12,605 bases of DNA, from assembly GCA_964627045.1 (NCBI GenBank), contig CAZVIK010000116.1, positions 1 to 12,605 on the forward strand, written 5' to 3'. The translations under genes were made by a program, and so were the position numbers. A model generated the notes under the pieces. That model saw only the letters and a list, made by a program, of their open reading frames with translations. It did no database searches and was not told where the DNA came from. Of the stretch, positions 7,101 through 12,605 are shown one piece after another; position 1 is the first letter of the stretch, and each line of letters opens with the position of its first letter. The stretch is from CAZVIK01 sp964627045 (GTDB lineage Bacteria; Acidobacteriota; Terriglobia; Bryobacterales; Bryobacteraceae).

Positions 7101-7375
7101 TCGGTCCTCCGGCAGGATCAACCTGGGAACGTCAACTCATGAAGAGGGGGAAAACCAAGGTGCGCGCTCGCCCGGTGATCTGGCCGGAGCGGGTCATGGG
7201 GATGTATGAATTCGGGTCGACGAACGGTGTCTTCGTGGGACCATTGCGAGTAAATTGACCCCGTGGGTTGGGGACTTGATGCAGCGTTCGTGCGAGCACG
7301 ACAGTAGCGCCGCCGCCGCTCATTCGCGCTGAGGCAACTGTTGAGAAAAAGGTTCGCACCCTCGATATCCGGCTT
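7101..7375. other. Intergenic region between divergent operons
   Basis: This stretch separates the minus-strand HEPN cluster from the plus-strand secretion operon and should contain the HEPN cluster promoter; I could not pick a convincing one. A 39-codon plus-strand ORF (7139-7258) starts with a basic run and ends at TGA within TTGACCCCG, but it has only a weak ribosome site and no recognised domain. The 9-mer TTGACCCCG occurs both at 5294 and 7255, with similar A-rich flanks, and could be an insertion-sequence end remnant. Confidence 0.4.
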
Positions 7376-7404
7376 TTGCTTCCGCAGCGAATCTGCCTTA
7401 TAAA
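7376..7404 (+). promoter_or_regulatory. Candidate sigma70-type promoter of the type IV secretion operon
   Basis: TTGCTT (7376-7381), a 17-nt spacer and TATAAA (7399-7404) resemble -35 and -10 boxes. The -10 matches consensus in 5 of 6 positions, the -35 in 3 of 6. The A/T-rich box stands out in GC-rich DNA. It would start transcription near 7411, directly before the leader hairpin and about 60 nt ahead of the first gene. Confidence 0.5.
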
Positions 7405-7412
7405 TCCGCTAT

Positions 7413-7446
7413 GCCTGGTCGCGCGGATCTGATCCGCGGGTCAGGC
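7413..7446 (+). promoter_or_regulatory. Leader hairpin / palindromic operator before the pilin gene
   Basis: CGCGGATCTGATCCGCG at 7422-7438 is a perfect palindrome around a single central base (7-bp stem, 3-nt loop as RNA). It is enclosed by GCCTG (7413-7417) and CAGGC (7442-7446), which extend it through an internal loop. It lies between the candidate transcription start and the AAGGAGG site at 7454-7460. It could bind a dimeric repressor as DNA or fold as a leader stem in RNA; no T-run follows, so it is not an intrinsic terminator. Confidence 0.5.
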
Positions 7447-7472
7447 AACTCTCAAGGAGGCTACGAGTTTTC

Positions 7473-7820
7473 ATGGCGGATACGAGGTCAAGATTCATGC
7501 TGGCGGTAGTCTTGTGCCTGGTGCTGTTGCAGACCTGGGCCCTGGCCCAGACGCTCGGCACCGCGCCGCAATTCGACCGCGCGGTACAGGGCCAGACCGG
7601 CGCCCAGCCGGAAGGCGCGTTCTTCAACATCATCAACTGGGTCGGCAACGTCATCGCCCCGGTTGGAGCGGTGGGCGCTGTGGTGGGCGGCATTGTGTCG
7701 TATGCGACCGGCCGCGCGCCGTTGCGGTGGTTCGTCACCGCGGGCGGGTTGCTGGCGGTCTCGGGCGTCACCCGCATGATCGAGTTCTTCATCACGCAGG
7801 GCACGGGCGGGGTGTCGTAG
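7473..7820 (+). CDS. VirB2/TrbC-like conjugative pilin precursor
   Basis: This is a 115-aa protein with an N-terminal signal peptide: a basic R-S-R start, a hydrophobic core (residues ~9-22) and likely cleavage after A-L-A near residue 25. Two hydrophobic helices follow (about 58-78 and 86-107), the layout of VirB2/TrbC pilins. It carries N55-W-V-G-N-V and S97-G-V-T-R-M-I-E-F, ending G-T-G-G-V-S; both elements recur in the 150-aa protein at 8580. AAGGAGG lies 12 nt before the ATG, longer than ideal, but there is no better in-frame start. As first gene of an operon that includes VirB3- and VirB4-like genes, it most likely forms the main pilus subunit in the inner membrane and envelope. Confidence 0.75.
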   Translation: MADTRSRFMLAVVLCLVLLQTWALAQTLGTAPQFDRAVQGQTGAQPEGAFFNIINWVGNVIAPVGAVGAVVGGIVSYATGRAPLRWFVTAGGLLAVSGVTRMIEFFITQGTGGVS

Positions 7821-7910
7821 AGGGGGGCGCTGGGCAAGGCGGGCAGTGTGGCCGACTCCTACACGACCACCTGCCTGCCTTCGTGGAAGAGATTCTACAG
7901 GGGAACCAGG

Positions 7911-8573
7911 ATGACGACACCGCCAATGATCCTCGACGTGATCCGAATGTTGCTGGCGCTGGCAGCACCCGCGGCGCTCCTGTGCCTCGTGCTCGCCGGG
8001 GTAGCGTTTCGTCGCGAAGGCGGAAGCAGCTTTCGGATCGGCGGCGGGTTCTCACGCTGGATGTTGTGGGCGGTCGTGTTCTTGACCCTGCCTCAACTGC
8101 TGAGCTGGTTCCCGAGTTTCGGAGTCCCCGCGGACGTGCCGGGAGGCGGGATCGGCATCGGATGGATGCGCTCATTCGCGAACGATGCGACGGCCTTTGT
8201 GACGAACTTCGTTGTGAACCGCCTCGCCGTGGTCGTCGCCGCGTTCTTTGTCTTGCGGGCGGTCCTGGACGTCGCCGATGGTAGCAGTCCGCTGGCATCC
8301 ATCCTTGCGGCGATGTTCCTTCTTACTGTGCAGGCTACCGCAGCTCTGCTGCGGGGTTGGAACAATCTGACGCCAAACGCGACGGCGGACGTGCTGGCGA
8401 GCCTCTGGACGTACGTGGTTAGCAGGATCATGCCGATGGCGGCGGGCCTCGCCGTAGTAGGAGCGATTTGGAATTTCTGGCAGAACAGGCCCTGGATGCG
8501 GTTGGTGGGCTGTGCGGCGGGCTTTCTTACGGTTGCCGCCTTGTGGCAACTGATCACTCGGATGGTGGCGTAA
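7911..8573 (+). CDS. Multi-pass membrane protein of the type IV secretion operon
   Basis: Starting at ATG 7911 this gives 220 residues with about six hydrophobic helices: one just after the start, then near 8060-8110, 8220-8260, 8280-8340, 8430-8475 and 8505-8560. I chose 7911 because AGGGGA stands a short distance upstream, and the codons just before it (aga, agg, gga, agg) are unlike the rest. An in-frame GTG at 7848 would add 21 residues (S-Y-T-T-T-C-L-P...) and cannot be excluded. The family is not recognised. Many membrane helices beside VirB2-, VirB3- and VirB4-like genes suggest an inner-membrane component, possibly VirB6-like in role, although VirB6 normally sits after VirB5. The stop is 6 nt before the next gene. 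Confidence 0.7.
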   Translation: MTTPPMILDVIRMLLALAAPAALLCLVLAGVAFRREGGSSFRIGGGFSRWMLWAVVFLTLPQLLSWFPSFGVPADVPGGGIGIGWMRSFANDATAFVTNFVVNRLAVVVAAFFVLRAVLDVADGSSPLASILAAMFLLTVQATAALLRGWNNLTPNATADVLASLWTYVVSRIMPMAAGLAVVGAIWNFWQNRPWMRLVGCAAGFLTVAALWQLITRMVA

Positions 8574-8579
8574 CTGAGT

Positions 8580-9032
8580 ATGTCCCTCGAAAACGGAATC
8601 CTGAACCTTACGAACTGGCTGGGCAACGTGATCATGCCAACGATGACGGGCCTGCTGTTTGCCGTCGCGATCGTGCGATACGCCAAGGGCTATCCCTGGA
8701 ACTACTCGATGTGGGCCGCCGTCGCCGCGCTGTGCGTCTCGGGTTTGCTGCGCGCGTTGGAGACGTTCGCCAGTCAGGCGGCGTGGAACGATCCGGACCT
8801 CATCTGGATCACGCTGCTCCAGCTAGTGAATTGGGTCTGCAACGTCTTTTTGCCGATCTACGCCGCGGCTGAGGTTGTCCTCGGAGCGGTTCATTACGCC
8901 GGCCTCGGACGCATCATGCCGGGAAGCGCTTGGCTGCGCCACTTTACCGCAGCCGCGCTGTGCCTTTTGGCCTCCGGGATCATCCGTCTCGCGGAGTTCT
9001 TCGTTCTTCGGGGGACAGGGGGAGTGAGCTGA
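8580..9032 (+). CDS. Tandem-duplicated VirB2-like membrane protein
   Basis: This 150-aa protein consists of two copies of the unit seen in the pilin at 7473. Copy 1 has N12-W-L-G-N-V and S54-G-L-L-R-A-L-E. Copy 2 has N84-W-V-C-N-V and S132-G-I-I-R-L-A-E-F-F, and ends G-T-G-G-V-S exactly as the pilin does. Each copy has two hydrophobic helices, so about four membrane segments are expected. There is no signal peptide, unlike the 7473 product. Spacing from N-V to S-G is 38 residues in copy 1 and in the pilin, and 44 in copy 2. It may be a membrane platform or pilus-base subunit, or a pre-fused pilin dimer; this is inferred. The ribosome site before ATG 8580 is weak, and translation may be coupled to the preceding gene. 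Confidence 0.7.
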   Translation: MSLENGILNLTNWLGNVIMPTMTGLLFAVAIVRYAKGYPWNYSMWAAVAALCVSGLLRALETFASQAAWNDPDLIWITLLQLVNWVCNVFLPIYAAAEVVLGAVHYAGLGRIMPGSAWLRHFTAAALCLLASGIIRLAEFFVLRGTGGVS

Positions 9033-9039
9033 GACGCAT

Positions 9040-9396
9040 ATGAGCCTCAACGTGACGCAGGTCCATCGGAACCTCCAGCAGCGCGTGACGTTTCTGTACC
9101 TCGAGTTCGAGGATCTGTTCGTGATCCTGGGGCTGGCGGCGCTCACGAACGTGCTGGGCAGGTTTCTCCGGCGGGAGATCTTCGGGGTTCCGATGAATGT
9201 CTTCCTGCAGTATGTCGTGCCGGTGCTGGCCATTCCATTCCTGATTCTGTTCAAGTACGGCAAACCGCGCGGCTACCTGTCCGACTTCTTCAACCATCAT
9301 GCAAAGGCCAAGGTCTACTGCGGCCTGGAACCGGATCGGGACCAGACAAGCGAGTACTTGCGAGAAGGAGTTGACGATGCTGCTGACGATGCGTGA
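9040..9396 (+). CDS. VirB3-like inner-membrane component
   Basis: This is a 118-aa protein with a short cytoplasmic N-terminus and two hydrophobic segments (about residues 26-40 and 57-76). They are followed by K-Y-G-K-P-R-G-Y-L-S-D-F-F and a charged tail. Size, layout and position directly before virB4 match VirB3/TrbD-like proteins, which anchor the VirB4 ATPase at the inner membrane; in some systems the two are fused. The last 20 nt overlap the start of the virB4 gene, which supports tight co-expression. VirB3 proteins are poorly conserved, so the assignment rests mainly on context. Confidence 0.65.
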   Translation: MSLNVTQVHRNLQQRVTFLYLEFEDLFVILGLAALTNVLGRFLRREIFGVPMNVFLQYVVPVLAIPFLILFKYGKPRGYLSDFFNHHAKAKVYCGLEPDRDQTSEYLREGVDDAADDA

Positions 9397-12028
9397 GCAC
9401 GAGGCTTCTCTGCACCACTCCGCGTTGTGCGAGCTACTCCCCATCCGGGACTACCTTGACCAAGGCCTCGTCCGGACGAATGGGGCGCTGGTCGCCGGCT
9501 ACGAACTCGGCGGCGCCCACTCGTACTACCACAGCGACGACATGCGGAACCGGATGAAGAACGCCCTGGAGACGCTGGTTCGGTCACTGCCGGAACGTTC
9601 GATGCGGATGCAGATGCGGTTCGAGGTCGTCGAGGGCCTGGGGGATCTCCGTTACCGGTACAACCGCGAGCAGCGCAGCGACAACCCGATTCTGCAAAGC
9701 CTGGATCGCCTGCGTTTTGAAGCCTGGGCGCAGAAAGAGAATGCCGGTTATTACCTGAGGCCGTTGTCACACGCGTTTTTCCACTGGGATCCGCGGGTCC
9801 ATCATGAGGGGTCCGAGTTCGGATTTGGCCTTGGCAGGAAGCTCAAACGGAACTTCAGCCTCTCGGCGAACCGTTGCATCCAGCGAGCACGACAGGAACA
9901 CGAAGACCTCGTTTCCGAATTCAACAGCATCCTGAGCGGCATTGAGCAGACGCTGGCCGCGACCGGCATGTCTGTCCGCCGGATGAGCGAGCAGGATCTC
10001 TTCCTGGAGCTGAAGCGGGCGATGAACCCCTTGCTTGAGGATCGGCGCGCGTTCCGAGGACCAGAAGAGACACTCAGCTACCGCAGTGCGCGCGAGCAGG
10101 CGGTCAACACGAACATCGAAGACGAGCAGGAAACTTACCTGAAGGTGGGCGGGTTGCTGTACTCCTTCATCTCCCTGAAGGACCTCCCCGACGCCACATT
10201 CCCTGGTCTTCTGCGCGAACTGATCTCGCTGGATTTCCCAGTGGTTATCAACACCGAGGTGGCCGTTCCCGATCAAACGAAGGTCATCAACTACTACAAG
10301 GGCCGCCTGCGTCGCATGATGGCGGCTCAGAAGGACACGCGCGGCGGCTTCCGAGTGAACGTTGAGGCACAAGTGGCCGAAGGTCAGTTGATGCGCGTGC
10401 TTCAGGACGTCATCTCAAGCTCCCTGAAGACCTGCCGGCTGAGCATGGTGATCGGCGTGCGAACGTCGCGCCCGGTCCAGAGCCGGCGGGAACTGGAGGA
10501 CGCGCAGCGGGTGCTGGCCGACCGGCGGCAGCGGGTCCTGCACGCGGTGATGCGCATGAACGGCGCGCGGGCGCTTCAAGAGGACCTGGCCAAGCGCCGC
10601 CTGTACATCGGCAGTCTGCCGGGGATGACGGAAGAGAACAAGCGGGAGCATGACTGCCTCACATTGCACGCCGCCGACCTGCTGCCCGTCGAAACGCCTT
10701 GGCAAGGAACGCCCCAGTCGCCGCTGGTCCTTCTGGAGACTCCCTACCGGCAGCTTGTGCCGTTTTCGCCGTTCGACGCGGGTCTGAGCGATGCCAACGT
10801 GCTGGTGATGGCCAAGTCCGGGGGTGGCAAGACGTTCATGGTCCAGAAGCTCCTGCTCGAAATGGGCAGAGCAAACCCTCTGATCTCCATCCTCGAGCGG
10901 GGCGACTCTTACAGGCCGCTGATCGAGCTCATGGGCGGAAGGGTCATCGAGGTGGATCTGGACGGCGCCGAAGCCTTGAACCCGTGGGACTTGCCCGCAG
11001 GCCAGCGCGCCCCGAGCAAGGAAAAGATCGCCTTCCTGAAGAACCTTACCCGGCACATGATCGGCGAGAGCAAGAACTCCGATTCATCGTTGCTGGACAC
11101 CGTTCTGACGGAAGCCATCGGCCGCGTGTACAAGCGGGTCGGAATCCGCTACTCCAACCCGGTGCCCACGTTCACCGACCTCCGGGACGAACTGACGAAT
11201 TACCGGGATGAGGAGAAAGTGGAGCGGACCATCGATGAGGCCAAACTGGCGGCGCTGAAGCTGCGCGAGTGGACGGGCGAGAAGGGCATCTACGCAAGGC
11301 TGTTCGACCGTCACACCACGATGCGTACCGATGCGAACTGGCTGTTCTTCAACGTTGAAGGTCTGTCGTCTGACCCCAAGCTGGAGACGGCCATGAGCAT
11401 GGTCATCGCAAACGCCATGGCAGGCCGAGCCTCCGGCAGATCCGGCCAGCCTTCGGTCACGGTGCTCGATGAATGCTGGTTCCTCCTCGAATCCCCCGTG
11501 CTCGCGCCTGAGGTTGTGCAGTTGTTCCGGACGGCGCGCAAGAGGAACTCGAGCGTCTGGGGCATCTCGCAGACGCTCGAAGACTTCGTCGGCACCGACT
11601 ACCAACCGAACCCGTACGGACCGGGCATTGTCAAGAACGCTTCGACGAAGATCGTCGGGCCTCAGCCCGGTGACGTAAGCGCGCTGGTCAACCACCTCTC
11701 TTTGAACGACGTGGCACTGGGCGAGGTAAAGCGTTTCAGTGCACCGAGGAAAGGTAAGAGCGCCGAAGCGCTGCTAGTCATCGGTGAGAAGGCCGAGACC
11801 ACGCAAACGATCCGAATCGTTCCGACGCCAGTGGAGTACTGGGTTTGCACGACTTTCCCGCGTGAGCGCGCGTATCGGCGTTGGTACTTGGGCAAGAACA
11901 GCGGCCGGCCGTTGCTCGATCTCTACACTGAACTGGCCGAGAGGTTTCCTTTGGGGCTGGCGGATGAGGAGCAGCTCCCTGAGGAGGTTTCGGGTGCGGT
12001 GAACGCCGCTTGGGGGGCGAAGGCATGA
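9377..12028 (+). CDS. virB4: VirB4-family conjugation ATPase
   Basis: This is an 883-aa cytoplasmic ATPase that energises pilus assembly and substrate transfer. I chose ATG 9377 over earlier in-frame codons because GAAGGAG lies 6 nt upstream; it overlaps the VirB3-like gene by 20 nt. The N-terminal ~450 residues are the VirB4 family domain. Walker A is A-K-S-G-G-G-K485-T, with Ala in place of the usual first Gly. Walker B is V-L-D698-E699-C-W-F-L. An S-Q-T-L-E-D-F segment that follows is typical of VirB4/TraG-type RecA folds. The C-terminal A-Y-R-R-W-Y-L region is also family-like. The stop overlaps the next ATG as ATGA. This is the most reliable evidence that the operon is a conjugation-type type IV secretion system. 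Confidence 0.95.
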   Translation: MLLTMREHEASLHHSALCELLPIRDYLDQGLVRTNGALVAGYELGGAHSYYHSDDMRNRMKNALETLVRSLPERSMRMQMRFEVVEGLGDLRYRYNREQRSDNPILQSLDRLRFEAWAQKENAGYYLRPLSHAFFHWDPRVHHEGSEFGFGLGRKLKRNFSLSANRCIQRARQEHEDLVSEFNSILSGIEQTLAATGMSVRRMSEQDLFLELKRAMNPLLEDRRAFRGPEETLSYRSAREQAVNTNIEDEQETYLKVGGLLYSFISLKDLPDATFPGLLRELISLDFPVVINTEVAVPDQTKVINYYKGRLRRMMAAQKDTRGGFRVNVEAQVAEGQLMRVLQDVISSSLKTCRLSMVIGVRTSRPVQSRRELEDAQRVLADRRQRVLHAVMRMNGARALQEDLAKRRLYIGSLPGMTEENKREHDCLTLHAADLLPVETPWQGTPQSPLVLLETPYRQLVPFSPFDAGLSDANVLVMAKSGGGKTFMVQKLLLEMGRANPLISILERGDSYRPLIELMGGRVIEVDLDGAEALNPWDLPAGQRAPSKEKIAFLKNLTRHMIGESKNSDSSLLDTVLTEAIGRVYKRVGIRYSNPVPTFTDLRDELTNYRDEEKVERTIDEAKLAALKLREWTGEKGIYARLFDRHTTMRTDANWLFFNVEGLSSDPKLETAMSMVIANAMAGRASGRSGQPSVTVLDECWFLLESPVLAPEVVQLFRTARKRNSSVWGISQTLEDFVGTDYQPNPYGPGIVKNASTKIVGPQPGDVSALVNHLSLNDVALGEVKRFSAPRKGKSAEALLVIGEKAETTQTIRIVPTPVEYWVCTTFPRERAYRRWYLGKNSGRPLLDLYTELAERFPLGLADEEQLPEEVSGAVNAAWGAKA

Positions 12029-12605
12029 GGACACTCTCTGCCGTCTTCGCCGGGCTTCTGGCTGTCCTTCTGCTGGCCAGGGTTCGGCGTGTTGTCGCGC
12101 TGTCGGTTGCCGGCGTCCTGATTTGCGGGGTCGTGATTCCGCAGCCCGTCTATGCGCAGCTCGAATTCGTCGGGCTGTTCGCTGCCATCGACGCTGTTCT
12201 GAACACGATCAACGGCGTGCTCAAGAGTCTGCTCGATGTAGCCAATAGCGTCCTCAACCAGATTAAGTCGATCTTTCAGGCCCTCTGGAACCTGATGGAT
12301 ACGGTGGTCTATCCGAAGGCGCTGATCGCGCGTGCCCAGGGGATGGTATCGGCGATGATCGGCCAATTTCGCGCGCTGCTGACGAACATCTTCAACATCG
12401 GCGTATCCAGCGCTCAACTTCCGCATCCGGCAGCTCTCGAATCGACGGTCAGGAACCGAAGTGCGGACGACATCGGCAAGGTGGCCGGGGCATATACCCA
12501 AACCTACGGCCCAGTCCCGGCGGCCGACTCGGCACATCCCATCGACCGCGACCTGACGGACATGGACGACGCGATGGCCATGGCCCAACTGAAGACTCTC
12601 AAGGC
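12025..12605 (+). CDS. VirB5/TrbJ-like secreted component, 3' end outside window
   Basis: The ATG overlaps the virB4 stop (ATGA) and the frame stays open for 193 codons to the window edge. The N-terminus has two hydrophobic stretches (about residues 5-18 and 23-38) and a signal-peptidase-like V-Y-A before Q45. What follows is largely amphipathic helix with regular Leu/Ile/Val spacing, as in VirB5 and TrbJ proteins, which sit at the pilus tip or in the periplasm. The position directly after virB4 is the classic place for virB5. The family is diverse in sequence, so this is a context-led call. Confidence 0.6.
   Translation, partial: MRTLSAVFAGLLAVLLLARVRRVVALSVAGVLICGVVIPQPVYAQLEFVGLFAAIDAVLNTINGVLKSLLDVANSVLNQIKSIFQALWNLMDTVVYPKALIARAQGMVSAMIGQFRALLTNIFNIGVSSAQLPHPAALESTVRNRSADDIGKVAGAYTQTYGPVPAADSAHPIDRDLTDMDDAMAMAQLKTLK

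Noticed and set aside
7139..7258. 39-aa plus-strand ORF in the divergent intergenic region
   Set aside because: Weak ribosome site and no recognised domain. A minus-strand frame of similar quality overlaps it. Described only in the intergenic entry.
7792..8298. Long minus-strand frame opposite the secretion genes
   Set aside because: The translation is an Arg/Pro/Ser-rich composition artefact of GC-rich DNA, opposite genes with clear membrane-protein character.
10415..11056. Long minus-strand frames inside virB4
   Set aside because: They lie entirely opposite the conserved Walker A half of VirB4 and have no recognisable domain.
1..12605. CRISPR arrays, tRNA or rRNA genes
   Set aside because: No regularly spaced direct repeats were noticed, and no tRNA-like cloverleaf or rRNA segment was seen by reading through.

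Overview
The window is GC-rich bacterial DNA with short intergenic gaps, ATGA/TTGA gene overlaps and recognisable Shine-Dalgarno sites. It reads as part of a mobile or accessory island. No rRNA, tRNA or housekeeping gene is visible, so the host is uncertain. The decayed tyrosine recombinase at about 3500-3700 has a C-terminal signature (LEQIQF-LGHVS-QTTER-GCKQR) that I remember as common in Acidobacteriota mobile elements. This makes Acidobacteriota a plausible but weak guess.

Layout, left to right. (1) 1-3237, plus strand: the 3' part of a ComEC/Rec2-like metallo-beta-lactamase-fold gene, followed 4 nt later by an 818-aa protein. That protein joins a prokaryotic E2-like domain, an E1/ThiF-like adenylating domain and a JAB/JAMM isopeptidase domain in one chain. 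Together they look like a bacterial ubiquitin-like conjugation operon, probably for defence. No ubiquitin-like modifier is visible, so it may lie upstream or be a host protein. (2) 3238-3741: no intact gene, but a degenerate minus-strand integrase C-terminus that has lost its catalytic Tyr and Arg. (3) 3742-5270, plus strand: a DUF4365-like PD-(D/E)XK nuclease-type protein and a coupled, unrecognised 223-aa protein that begins at TTG. (4) 7100-5343, minus strand: a convergent cluster of a 36-aa basic micro-ORF, a 77-aa hypothetical protein overlapping it by ATGA, and a 437-aa protein with a C-terminal Swt1-type HEPN domain (R-x4-H) and an N-terminal 16-residue helical repeat. (5) 7376-12605, plus strand: a candidate sigma70-type promoter and leader hairpin, then a conjugation-type type IV secretion operon: VirB2-like pilin, multi-pass membrane protein, tandem-duplicated VirB2-like protein, VirB3-like, VirB4 ATPase and the start of a VirB5/TrbJ-like gene that runs off the window.

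Taken together, three different candidate defence or toxin modules (ubiquitin-like conjugation, DUF4365 pair, HEPN operon) lie beside a conjugative apparatus and an integrase fossil. This is the usual picture of cargo in an integrative conjugative element or defence island. The strongest leads for something undescribed are the MBL plus E2-E1-JAB fusion operon, the repeat-bearing HEPN operon with its micro-ORF, and the tandem VirB2 pilin.
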